Both the position numbers and the translations under genes were made by a program. From assembly GCF_947495825.1 (NCBI RefSeq), contig NZ_CANMAH010000001.1, positions 558,001-622,000 of the forward strand: a DNA stretch of 64,000 bases, written 5' to 3'. The notes beneath the pieces are model-generated. The model did no database searches. It was not told the DNA's origin and saw nothing but the letters and a program-made list of their open reading frames with translations. This document shows, one piece after another, positions 8,719 through 17,374 of this stretch (within the stretch, counting starts at the first letter, position 1; each line of letters opens with the position of its first letter). The DNA is from an uncultured Psychrobacter sp. GTDB lineage: Bacteria > Pseudomonadota > Gammaproteobacteria > Pseudomonadales > Moraxellaceae.

Positions 8719-10089
8719 ATGTCAAATAGCAATACTACACCGTCTATGGATCAAAACACTCAGCCAAATAAGCCGTCCAATAACAAACGCAATATTCCGC
8801 ATTATTCAGACAAAGGGCAATATCCTGATAGCTATTACGCTGCCAGCCGTAATCCTAAGCCTGACAGACCGACTCTAAAGGATGACATTCAAACAGAGAT
8901 TTGTGTGGTTGGCGGTGGTTATAGTGGTTTATCAGCCGCACTACATTTAATCGAGACCGATCATGAAGTCGTCGTTCTTGAAGGCGCTCAGATTGGCTGG
9001 GGTGCGTCAGGACGTAACGGCGGTCAGATCGTCAACGGTCTCAACGCCAGCCTACAAAAGATCAAAAAATCTTATGGCCAACAAAACGCAGACTTCGTCG
9101 GTAAGCTTGTGACTCGCGGTGGCAAAATCATTCGTCGTTTTATCGCTGACTACAACATTGACTGTGATTTAAAAGAGAAAAACATCTTTGCAGCTCTAAA
9201 CAATGGACAGCTAAGAGACTTGCAAGAAACACATGCACTGTGGGAGAGCCACGGCATGCATGATCGAGAAATGTTAGACAAGTCTGGCATTCAAGAGCAC
9301 ATAAAAACAGATGCCTATGTAGGCGGCGTCATTGACCACTCAGGAGGGCACTTTCATCCGTTGAATCTAGCACTCGGTGAAGCGGTTGCTGTCGAACAAG
9401 GCGGCGGTATCATTTATGAAAATACGTTAGTCGTCGATATTGAATACTCTGATGACTCTATCAAAATCATTACCGAATTTGGCACAGTTACTTGTAAGCA
9501 GGCTGTTATTTGCGGCAATGCTTATTTAAATAAAGTCATTCCAGAACTGACTGACCGCGTGATGCCAGTATCAACACAAATCATCGCGACCGAACCTTTG
9601 GGTGATTTGGCAGATCAACTGCTTCCAACCGATGTCTGCGTTGAAGATGTGCGCTATATTCTTGATTACTACCGTCTTTCTGCTGACAAACGTATGTTAT
9701 TCGGTGGTGGTACAGTCTATGGTGGTCAAGACCCGTCTGACATTACAGCCAAAATCAGACCCAATATGAACAAGATATTTCCAGAATTACGCGATGTCAA
9801 AATAGACTACGCGTGGAGTGGCAACTTTGCCTTGTCTTTTTCTCGTGTACCGCAGTTAGGTAAGTTACATGATCGCGTGTTTTTCGCGCACGGCTATAGT
9901 GGTCATGGCGTGACAGGTTCGCACCTATTTGGACAGATACTCGCCGATGCTATCAATGGTAAGACTGCAGAGTTTGATACTTTTACTAAGATACCATGGA
10001 TACCTTTCCCAGGCGGCCGTGCATTAAGAGTACCTTATTCTATGATGGGTTCATGGTGGTATGCCTTAAAAGATCGTACTGGCATGTAG
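8719..10089 (+). CDS. puuB: Gamma-glutamylputrescine oxidoreductase (FAD-dependent)
   Basis: A DAO-type flavoprotein that oxidises gamma-glutamylputrescine to gamma-glutamyl-gamma-aminobutyraldehyde with release of ammonia and H2O2. The FAD-binding Rossmann motif is clear at about residues 55-85 (EICVVGGGYSGLSAALHLIE, then GWGASGRNGGQ). The C-terminal FAD contact is GYSGHGVTGSHLFGQILAD. The length of about 456 residues fits PuuB. AGGA 8 bases before ATG 8719 favours that start; ATG 8710 would overlap the puuA stop by 8 bases. The Asn/Thr/Pro-rich first 40 residues are probably flexible. Confidence 0.9.
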   Translation: MSNSNTTPSMDQNTQPNKPSNNKRNIPHYSDKGQYPDSYYAASRNPKPDRPTLKDDIQTEICVVGGGYSGLSAALHLIETDHEVVVLEGAQIGWGASGRNGGQIVNGLNASLQKIKKSYGQQNADFVGKLVTRGGKIIRRFIADYNIDCDLKEKNIFAALNNGQLRDLQETHALWESHGMHDREMLDKSGIQEHIKTDAYVGGVIDHSGGHFHPLNLALGEAVAVEQGGGIIYENTLVVDIEYSDDSIKIITEFGTVTCKQAVICGNAYLNKVIPELTDRVMPVSTQIIATEPLGDLADQLLPTDVCVEDVRYILDYYRLSADKRMLFGGGTVYGGQDPSDITAKIRPNMNKIFPELRDVKIDYAWSGNFALSFSRVPQLGKLHDRVFFAHGYSGHGVTGSHLFGQILADAINGKTAEFDTFTKIPWIPFPGGRALRVPYSMMGSWWYALKDRTGM

Positions 10090-10168
10090 ACCAATAAAAT
10101 AAATTGATAGATAATAGTTTAGTTTTTTAATTTTTCTGAGGATCGTTGTTACATTACACCATCATAGC

Positions 10169-10203
10169 AAAGGAGTGTTGTGATGGGCTCAATAGCCAGT
10201 TAA
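10169..10203 (+). promoter_or_regulatory. Possible uORF with strong ribosome binding site before the NhaC-family gene
   Basis: AAAGGAG (10169-10175) stands 7 bases before ATG 10183, which opens the six-codon frame MGSIAS followed by TAA at 10201-10203. A GGCT/AGCC mini-hairpin falls within it. The signal is as good as that of the true downstream gene, so ribosomes could initiate here. A regulatory role is inferred only. Confidence 0.4.
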
Positions 10204-10226
10204 TTCATGACTGCTATTAAGATGAG

Positions 10227-10251
10227 TTATAGAGCACATTATGTTCTATAA
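10227..10251 (+). promoter_or_regulatory. RNA hairpin in the leader of the NhaC-family gene
   Basis: TTATAGAGCA and TGTTCTATAA pair over ten positions (one G-T wobble) around CATTA. It is followed by A rather than T, so it is not a terminator. It sits just upstream of the AAGGAG of the downstream gene and could mask or stabilise the message. Confidence 0.5.
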
Positions 10252-10279
10252 AAAATGAGGTTTTACAAGGAGTGTAACT

Positions 10280-11773
10280 ATGAATATGAAGTTCGATGAT
10301 GCTGTTGAAGGACTGTTTCATAACAAACGAGTGTTTTTAACGGTAGTAGCGGGCATAGCCATCTACCTTGCCTTTGTTTGGCTTTCAAGCACCCGAGATG
10401 CATCGGAATCTTGGGGTGCATTATCACTGTTACCAACGCTACTAGTTCTCATCACTGCGGTTATCTCAAGACGTCCGTTTGAATCGATGATAGCAGGCTG
10501 CGTCGCTGGTCTAGTGATGCTCAATCCTTTCGATCTGGTCTCACCTTTTGCCGACAATATCTCTATGGTTTTGGGTAATGAGACGATTATCTGGATCGTT
10601 TTGGTCTGTGGTCTTATGGGTGGTCTTATTCAACTGCTCGAGATCAGTGGCTGTCTCGATGGTTTTAGTGAATGGCTACAAAAAATTATCAAGTCGCGCC
10701 GGCAGTCACTTTTGGCTACTTTTGCTTTGGGTATTGTGGTTTTTATTGATGACTATCTAAACTGTCTGGCCGTATCAACTTCTGTCAAAAAACTAACAGA
10801 TGCTTATGGCGTATCACGTGAAAAACTGGCTTATATCGTTGACTCTACAGCGGCGCCCATGTGTGTGATTGTTCCTATTTCTACTTGGGCTGTATATTTT
10901 GCAGGTTTGTTAGAAGAAAATAACGTCGCAGGAGATGGCGCTGGTTTAGGGCTTTATATCAGTGCTATTCCTTATATGGCATATGCTTGGTTTGCCCTGC
11001 TTATTGTATTCTTAGTTGCAACTGGTGTATTTGGCAACTGGGGTCCAATGAAAAAGGCTGAGAAACGTGCCCAAGCTGGCAACCCTGTCCCTGAAGCCTT
11101 TGTAGAAGAGCAATTAATCTCAAACGTCAAAGCCAAACGCAAGTTGTCATTTAAAGCCAATATCTTAAACTTTGCTTTTCCTATGATCTTATTGATCGTC
11201 TCAACCATCTACTTTGAAATTGATTTATTAAGAGGCGCGTTATTGACGTGTTTTGTGACGGTTCTGATATATTGGATGCAAGGTATTTTGAGTTTTGAGA
11301 CCCAAGTTGAAGCGATCTTTAAAGGCTTTAAAGTCATGTTATATCCACTCTCAACTGTGATTGGTGGCTTTTTTCTAAAAGCAATCAATGATGAGCTTGG
11401 GATGACTATGTATGTTATCGAATCTATCACGCCGTATATGACCGTTATCATCTTCCCTGCTGTCATTTTTGCCGTTATGGCCTTCTTAACATTTGCAACG
11501 TCATCGAGCTGGGGTCTATATGTCTTAGCGATGCCGATTGTCTTCCCAATCTCTATGGCGCTAGGGGTTAGTACGCCACTTATGATTGGTGCCTTGTTAT
11601 CTGCCTCTTCGTTTGGTAGCCATGCTTGTTTCTTTAGTGATTCATCACTATTAGCCGCGCAAGGCGCTGGCTGTTCACCCATGCAGCATGCTTTTACACA
11701 GTTCCCTTACGCACTGTTTGGTGCTGTACTATCTGTCATGACTTTTTTAGGCTTAGGGTTTATGATGGCTTAG
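10280..11773 (+). CDS. NhaC-family Na+/H+ antiporter-like transporter, candidate polyamine-related carrier
   Basis: Inner membrane protein of 497 residues with about 11-13 hydrophobic segments. It carries a family-type DDYLNCL motif around residue 157 and a conserved-looking SSSWGLYVLAMPI segment. AAGGAG 8 bases before the ATG fixes the start. It lies between puuB and aguB/aguA, so its substrate is probably tied to putrescine or agmatine movement, perhaps cation-coupled exchange, rather than simple sodium homeostasis. The transport role is inferred from context. It is preceded by a leader with a uORF and hairpin. Confidence 0.8.
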   Translation: MNMKFDDAVEGLFHNKRVFLTVVAGIAIYLAFVWLSSTRDASESWGALSLLPTLLVLITAVISRRPFESMIAGCVAGLVMLNPFDLVSPFADNISMVLGNETIIWIVLVCGLMGGLIQLLEISGCLDGFSEWLQKIIKSRRQSLLATFALGIVVFIDDYLNCLAVSTSVKKLTDAYGVSREKLAYIVDSTAAPMCVIVPISTWAVYFAGLLEENNVAGDGAGLGLYISAIPYMAYAWFALLIVFLVATGVFGNWGPMKKAEKRAQAGNPVPEAFVEEQLISNVKAKRKLSFKANILNFAFPMILLIVSTIYFEIDLLRGALLTCFVTVLIYWMQGILSFETQVEAIFKGFKVMLYPLSTVIGGFFLKAINDELGMTMYVIESITPYMTVIIFPAVIFAVMAFLTFATSSSWGLYVLAMPIVFPISMALGVSTPLMIGALLSASSFGSHACFFSDSSLLAAQGAGCSPMQHAFTQFPYALFGAVLSVMTFLGLGFMMA

Positions 11774-11905
11774 ATTTAGCGTAGCGTTATTACCGAACCG
11801 TTAGACTGTGGGCAATTACCGACTGGTAGTTGTCCACTAGCGACTCTTTAATAGGGTTTTTTGTCCGACCTTAGTTATTCGTCAATAGATAAAAGGAATT
11901 AGATT

Positions 11906-12775
11906 ATGCGTAATGTAACCGTAGCTACCACCCAAATGGCTTGTGGTTGGGATAAACAACAAAATATTGATACTGCGACCGACTTGGTTACCAAAGCGGC
12001 AAAGGATGGAGCCAATATTATCTTACTGCAAGAATTGTTTGAAACGCCCTACTTCTGCCAAGTTCATGACTTCGATTATTTTAAACTTGCTACCTCCGTT
12101 GCAGAGAATACGGCCATTACCCATTTCAAAAAATTGGCCAAAGAGCTAGAAGTAGTTTTACCGATTAGCTTTTATGAAAAGTCAGGCAATACGTTTTTTA
12201 ATAGTATCACCATAATCGATGCCGATGGCGAGATACTTGGCACTTATCGTAAGACGCATATACCAGATGGCATTCCTTATGCTGAAAAGTTTTATTTTAC
12301 CCCAGGCGATACTGGCTTTAAGGTGTGGCAAACCAAGTACGCCAAAATTGGGGTCGGAATTTGCTGGGATCAATGGTTCCCTGAGTGCGCGCGTAGCATG
12401 GCATTGATGGGTGCTGAAATATTATTTTACCCAACTGCTATTGGTGATGAGCCAACACTAGATATCGAATCAAAGGGGCATTGGCAGCGCTGTATGCAAG
12501 GACATGCAGCAGCCAATCTAATGCCAGTGGTGGCGTCTAATCGTATTGGCTCTGAGACCGTCACACAAAAAGGCGTTGATAGCGTTATGTCGTTTTATGG
12601 TGGCTCATTCATCACTGATGGCCGAGGCGAGATAATCCAAGAAGCATCGGCAGATAAAAATGAAGTCCTCAGTGCCACTTTTGACTTAGACAAACTTGCT
12701 CGTGAACGTCAAGAATGGGGCGTTTTCCGTGATCGTCGTCCTTCTATGTATGGCACTTTACTTACTCATGGCTAA
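11906..12775 (+). CDS. aguB: N-carbamoylputrescine amidase
   Basis: Nitrilase-superfamily enzyme of 289 residues that hydrolyses N-carbamoylputrescine to putrescine, CO2 and ammonia. The catalytic triad is visible: Glu43 (LLQELFE), Lys117 (YRKTHIPDG) and Cys153 (GVGICWDQWFPE). The sequence is collinear with AguB, including ETPYFCQ and PTAIGDEP. AAAAGGAATTAGATT before the ATG gives a ribosome binding site. The agmatine deiminase that makes its substrate follows about 80 bases later. Confidence 0.95.
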   Translation: MRNVTVATTQMACGWDKQQNIDTATDLVTKAAKDGANIILLQELFETPYFCQVHDFDYFKLATSVAENTAITHFKKLAKELEVVLPISFYEKSGNTFFNSITIIDADGEILGTYRKTHIPDGIPYAEKFYFTPGDTGFKVWQTKYAKIGVGICWDQWFPECARSMALMGAEILFYPTAIGDEPTLDIESKGHWQRCMQGHAAANLMPVVASNRIGSETVTQKGVDSVMSFYGGSFITDGRGEIIQEASADKNEVLSATFDLDKLARERQEWGVFRDRRPSMYGTLLTHG

Positions 12776-12858
12776 GCTGCACGTAATGTCAAACTGTGAC
12801 TGAGATAGGTCATACAAAAATTGTTTCTTAAAAGATTACTGCTAACAAGGTGACTTAT

Positions 12859-13962
12859 ATGTCTGAACTCATTCAAGACTCAACTCCAATAGACGACGGT
12901 TTTTATATGCCAGCCGAGTTTGAGCCCTTACAAAAAGTGTGGATGATCTGGCCTTATCGAGAAGACAACTGGCGTCAAAAGGCGGTCCCTGCCAAAGCAG
13001 CTTACAAAGCGGTAGCAATGGCTATTAAGCCCTATTGTAAGGTTGCAGTTTTAGTCAACCCTGATGACTACCAAGCTTGCCGTGATAGTTTGCCAGCTGA
13101 TATTGACGTCATCTCCATGCCGAGCAATGATGCGTGGGCGCGGGACATCGTACCGACATTTTTAATCAATGATGTAGGTGAGCTACGCGGCTGTGATTGG
13201 ACGTTTAATGCGTGGGGCGGAGACTACGATGGCCTTTATGCACCTTGGGATGACGATGATAAGTTAGCAGCGCGTCTATGTGATTATTTAGACATTAAAC
13301 GCTACCGTACCGAAAACTTTGTGATGGAAGGCGGCGCGTTTCATGTTGATGGTGAAGGCACGGTATTAACCACACGTATGTGTCTGCTCAGTCCTGGACG
13401 TAATCCGCATCTTAGCGAGTCTCAAATTGAGGACAAGCTAAAATCTTATCTTAATGCCCAAAAGGTACTATGGATTGATGACGGTATCGATCCTGAAGAA
13501 ACCACAGGCCATATTGACGACATCGCTTGTTTTGCACGCCCTGGTGAGGTGGTTTGCTTATTTACCGATGACCCTAAACATCCGTTTTTTGAGGCCACTC
13601 AAAAAGCCTATGAACAACTCTCAAACATGACAGATGCTAAAGGCAGACGTTTGAAAGTCCATAAGCTTTGCTGTACCCAAAAGCCAGTTACTTTGCCCAA
13701 GAACTATGACATAGTACAGTCTGATGATGCTAAAGCGCGTCATACAGGTGATGTCTGTATTGCCTCGTATGCCAACTTTTTAATCTGCAATGAGGCTATC
13801 ATCGTCCCGCAATATGATGATATCAACGACAGTTTAGCCATTGCACAGCTTGAAAAAGTCTTCCCTCATCATCAAGTAGTGGGAGTAAGGACAAAAGAGA
13901 TTGTTTTTGGGGGCGGTAACATTCATTGTATTACCCAGCAGCAACCCGCTACTAAGCAATAA
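12859..13962 (+). CDS. aguA: Agmatine deiminase
   Basis: Converts agmatine to N-carbamoylputrescine and ammonia. About 367 residues, a full-length member of the peptidyl-arginine-deiminase-like fold. The N-terminal FEPLQKVWMIWPYREDNW and NDAWARDIVPTF blocks, the ETTGHIDD block and the C-terminal GGGNIHCITQQQP with catalytic Cys near residue 357 are all present. I chose ATG 12859, which follows AAGGTG at usual spacing, over GTG 12850. With aguB it supplies putrescine to the puu genes in the same cluster. Confidence 0.95.
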   Translation: MSELIQDSTPIDDGFYMPAEFEPLQKVWMIWPYREDNWRQKAVPAKAAYKAVAMAIKPYCKVAVLVNPDDYQACRDSLPADIDVISMPSNDAWARDIVPTFLINDVGELRGCDWTFNAWGGDYDGLYAPWDDDDKLAARLCDYLDIKRYRTENFVMEGGAFHVDGEGTVLTTRMCLLSPGRNPHLSESQIEDKLKSYLNAQKVLWIDDGIDPEETTGHIDDIACFARPGEVVCLFTDDPKHPFFEATQKAYEQLSNMTDAKGRRLKVHKLCCTQKPVTLPKNYDIVQSDDAKARHTGDVCIASYANFLICNEAIIVPQYDDINDSLAIAQLEKVFPHHQVVGVRTKEIVFGGGNIHCITQQQPATKQ

Positions 13963-14130
13963 CACTCAAACGACAGTAAATTTGCTAGAGATGTTAGCTA
14001 TTCATACGATTTAGTATTTTACTGTAATAAGCTTTACCATTTATAGAAACACTTACAAACTTTATAGAAATACTATAAACGTAAAATGTTTAAATGATAA
14101 CCAAAATGGATTTTAATCAAAGGAATATTT

Positions 14131-15504
14131 ATGAGCGACTATCAAGTGAGCAACCCTGCAACTGGCGAAATTGAAGCCACCTACCCGACAGCAACTGAGC
14201 AAGATATTCAGCACGCTATCGCGCAAGCAGACAACGCTTATCAAGATTGGCAAAAAACATCTCTTAGCGAGCGTAGTGCGATACTAAATAAAGTCGCTGA
14301 CATTTATATTGATCGTCAAGATGAGCTGGCCCGTATCGTTGCAAACGAGATGGGTAAACCTGTTGGGCAGGCCAAAGGTGAGATTGGCTTAGTTGCTGAG
14401 ATTTATCGCTACTATGCAGACAATGCTGAGCAGCTATTGGCACCAAATACGATCGATGTTGACCAAGGTTCAGCGTCCGTAGAGAAGTTGCCAGTTGGTG
14501 CATTGTTTGGCATTATGCCGTGGAACTACCCACATTATCAGGTCGCACGTTTTGTTGCGCCAAATGTAATGGCAGGCAATACCATTATTTTAAAGCATGC
14601 ACCTCAGTGCCCCAATACCGCAGAAGTCATTGTCGATATCTTAAAAGATGCAGGCCTGCCTGATGGCGTGTATAACAATGTCTTTGCTACCAATGAGCAA
14701 GCTGCGACTATTATCGAAGACAGTAGAGTACAAGGTGTCTCATTAACAGGCTCTGAGCGCGCAGGACAAGCGGTTGCAAAAATAGCGGGCGGCGCGCTCA
14801 AAAAAGTTGTATTAGAGCTTGGTGGTTCTGATGCCTTTATTGTTGCAGCAGATGCTGATATTGAGCAAGCCGTTCAAGGCGCTATCGAAGGACGTTTTGG
14901 CAACACCGGACAAGCTTGTAATGCGGCCAAACGCTTAATCATCGTCGATAGCGTATACGATCAGTTTGTCAAAGGCTTTACCGATGCGGTACGTGGAATG
15001 AGCCTAGCGGATCCCCACAATGAAAAGACTTTTATTGGACCGATGTCATCGAAGAGTGCAGCGGAGAATCTACAAGCGCAGTTAGACAGTGCTATTGAAG
15101 CGGGCGCAACCGTACTTGTTGAGGGTGGCATGGTTAAAGACAAGCCTGGCGCGTGGTTCGCCCCGGCGGTACTGACAGACGTTGATGATTCAATGGATGT
15201 CTATCGCGAGGAGCTATTTGGTCCTGTCGCGGTCATCTATAAGGCTCGTGATATCGCTCATGCTATCAAAATTGCCAATGATGTTCCGTTTGGTCTTGGC
15301 GCCTCAATCCAGACCCAAGATTCAGCTTTAGCAGCACAGATTGCTGAGGAGTTAGAAGTGGGTATGGTGACGATTAATTCACCGTCTGGCTCTGAAGCCA
15401 ATACCCCATTTGGCGGTGTTAAACGCTCAGGGTTTGGTCGTGAGCTTGGTACCCTTGGTATCACTGAGTTTTTGAACTACAAATTGATTCGTGATAAATC
15501 GTAA
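14131..15504 (+). CDS. NAD(P)-dependent aldehyde dehydrogenase (succinate-semialdehyde / gamma-glutamyl-aminobutyraldehyde type)
   Basis: Class I-like aldehyde dehydrogenase of 457 residues. The nucleophile Cys263 lies in FGNTGQACNAAKR, the general base Glu229 in VVLELGGSDAF, and the cofactor-binding segment in MPWNYPHYQ. By sequence it resembles compact succinate-semialdehyde dehydrogenases. The cluster has a separate full-length GabD but no other candidate for the PuuC step, so this enzyme may oxidise gamma-glutamyl-gamma-aminobutyraldehyde; that assignment is inferred. It follows aguA after about 170 bases and ends at a strong bidirectional terminator. Confidence 0.88.
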   Translation: MSDYQVSNPATGEIEATYPTATEQDIQHAIAQADNAYQDWQKTSLSERSAILNKVADIYIDRQDELARIVANEMGKPVGQAKGEIGLVAEIYRYYADNAEQLLAPNTIDVDQGSASVEKLPVGALFGIMPWNYPHYQVARFVAPNVMAGNTIILKHAPQCPNTAEVIVDILKDAGLPDGVYNNVFATNEQAATIIEDSRVQGVSLTGSERAGQAVAKIAGGALKKVVLELGGSDAFIVAADADIEQAVQGAIEGRFGNTGQACNAAKRLIIVDSVYDQFVKGFTDAVRGMSLADPHNEKTFIGPMSSKSAAENLQAQLDSAIEAGATVLVEGGMVKDKPGAWFAPAVLTDVDDSMDVYREELFGPVAVIYKARDIAHAIKIANDVPFGLGASIQTQDSALAAQIAEELEVGMVTINSPSGSEANTPFGGVKRSGFGRELGTLGITEFLNYKLIRDKS

Positions 15505-15530
15505 TTAATAAAGTCATTCTTTATACAAAC

Positions 15531-15562
15531 AAAAAGCCTAACATTTGATGTTAGGCTTTTTT
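15531..15562. terminator. Bidirectional terminator between aldehyde dehydrogenase and permease
   Basis: A-rich flank, stem GCCTAACAT/ATGTTAGGC with a TTG loop, then a T-run; the A and T flanks make it work for both converging genes. Confidence 0.9.
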
Positions 15563-15583
15563 GTGATTAGGACTATAACGAAT

Positions 15584-17026
15584 TTATTTTTTGTAAGGAT
15601 TGTCTTGTAACCATTGCTGATTGACAACCTTTAACTCTTCTAGCTCCTCTGCCATGACCACTTTGCTTTTACCTGGATTTTTCATCGACTCATAAGCAAA
15701 GAAGATGATACCCAATATGGTCCAACCAAGAAATATCGACCATTCAATTCCAGAGAGTGCCGATGGCATACCGGGTAGATATAATACAAACAAGCCAAGA
15801 CTGAGAATAATGGTAATCATACCAACAACTTTGCCTGCTGGAATCTTAAACGGACGTACCATATCAGGCTCGCGATAACGCAATACTAAAAATGATACTG
15901 CTACCAAAGTATAAGCAATAACGACGCCAAAACCACCCGCTGTGACGATCCACACTAGCATTTTACGACCAAATAATGGCGCAAGCGTCGCAAGGCCACC
16001 GATAAGTAAAATTGCATTAATCGGCGTCTTATGTTTAGGATGTAATTTACCTAAAAAAGCTGGCAACATGTGAGCTTTAGACATCGCATAAAGTAGACGG
16101 CTACCACCAATTAAGAAGGCATTCCAGCTTGACATGATACCGAGTACACCACCGATGACCAGTAAGACACCTGCCCATTTACCCTGCCATGCGGTTTCCA
16201 TTGCATCAGCAGTACCTAAAGAGGAGGTTTCAGCTAGCGCCAACGGTAGCGTCACGCCTACACTCCAAATGACAGCGATGTACCAAACTACCGCGACAAT
16301 TAACGAGACAATTAAAAATTTACCGATATTTGGACGGGTTAAGTTCATCTCTTCTGCTGCCTGCGGGATAACATCAAAACCCACAAACATAAAGGGAACC
16401 ATGACGATAACGGCCATAATACCGCCAATACCACCAATGAACGCAGGCGACAACTCAGTGTTTGTCGTTTCAGGATTAAAGAGCAGTGCCCCTATAAACA
16501 ATAGAACACCAACGATTAAAATACCAGCCACTGCGGTTTTTTGAAACCAAGCACTGACTTCCATACCACGAGTGTTCAGCCAAGTCACTAAGATAGAGCC
16601 TGCCATACCGACGCCTGCCCATGTCGCATAGACATCCCAACCTGCTACATTCCATAGATACCCTTGATTATAATTCGGTATCAAATACTCTACTACGGTA
16701 GGTAGAGCAACGGCTTCAAAAGCCACAACCGATAAATAACCAAAGAGCATACTCCAAGAGCATATAAAGGAGACATTGACCCCCAATGCGCGATGAGTAT
16801 AAGTGTGCTCACCCCCTGTAATCGGCATAGACGAGGTCAGCTCAGCATAGGTCACACCGATCATAACGACCGCAAGTCCACCGACTAAGAACGCGGTGAT
16901 AGCGCCCCACGTCCCTGCTGAGACGACCCAGCCACTAGCCAAAACGACCCAGCCCCAACCTACCATAGCACCGAATGCTAAGGCGATAATATCGACTACC
17001 CCTAACGATTTTTTCATTGCAGACAT
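15584..17026 (-). CDS. APC-family amino acid/polyamine permease
   Basis: Inner membrane permease of 480 residues with about 12 hydrophobic segments. The N-terminus shows the APC signature around the first helix (IIALAFGAMVGWGWVVLASGW) and the later helix pair SSMPITGGEHTYTHRAL. AAGGAG seven bases before the ATG sets the start. Placement between the putrescine/agmatine genes and gabT suggests uptake of putrescine, GABA or a related amine, comparable in role to PuuP. This substrate is inferred; the sequence alone says only APC permease. Confidence 0.85.
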   Translation of the reverse strand: MSAMKKSLGVVDIIALAFGAMVGWGWVVLASGWVVSAGTWGAITAFLVGGLAVVMIGVTYAELTSSMPITGGEHTYTHRALGVNVSFICSWSMLFGYLSVVAFEAVALPTVVEYLIPNYNQGYLWNVAGWDVYATWAGVGMAGSILVTWLNTRGMEVSAWFQKTAVAGILIVGVLLFIGALLFNPETTNTELSPAFIGGIGGIMAVIVMVPFMFVGFDVIPQAAEEMNLTRPNIGKFLIVSLIVAVVWYIAVIWSVGVTLPLALAETSSLGTADAMETAWQGKWAGVLLVIGGVLGIMSSWNAFLIGGSRLLYAMSKAHMLPAFLGKLHPKHKTPINAILLIGGLATLAPLFGRKMLVWIVTAGGFGVVIAYTLVAVSFLVLRYREPDMVRPFKIPAGKVVGMITIILSLGLFVLYLPGMPSALSGIEWSIFLGWTILGIIFFAYESMKNPGKSKVVMAEELEELKVVNQQWLQDNPYKK

Positions 17027-17374
17027 AACTTGCTCCTTGTCCGTGTATCATCCGTGTCAACCTTTTACGGTTAAGCTGGCTTGATTTGATATCTAAAACC
17101 TACCGCTTAGACCCTAATACTCACATTACTTGTTTGGTATTAGCGCAAGCAATGGCTTCTCATTACTGTAACTTAAAATATAAACTGACAAAAACAACAA
17201 CGGCGTCTTGATTTACAAGACGCCGTTATAGAGCTTATATTCAGAATTAATACTCCAAAAGCGTCCCTGCTTTTATATCTATACCTTACCTTTTAACCAA
17301 ACTAAAAATTTAGTTAAAAACGATACAGTCGTTACGATATGTTTTAGCACAAAGTCGCTAAAACTGTATAGTAA
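17027..17374. other. Region between gabT and the permease
   Basis: 348 bases holding the gabT terminator (17199-17227) and, just after the gabT stop, a nested inverted repeat at about 17315-17370. The inner arms GTTTTAGC/GCTAAAAC are perfect around an 8-base loop. Its edge carries 15 bases (17315-17329) identical to the edge of the ars-region repeat at 62579-62593. Confidence 0.55.
17199..17227 (-). terminator. Terminator downstream of gabT
   Basis: Perfect 12-bp stem AACGGCGTCTTG / CAAGACGCCGTT around a 5-base loop; on the minus strand a T-rich run follows. Confidence 0.8.

Noticed and set aside
11209..11682. Minus-strand 157-codon frame opposite the NhaC-family gene
   Set aside because: Shadow of the transporter gene; no ribosome site and membrane-gene composition on the true strand.
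16134..16544. Plus-strand 136-codon frame opposite the APC permease
   Set aside because: Shadow frame rich in Thr/Pro/Ile, mirror of hydrophobic codons.
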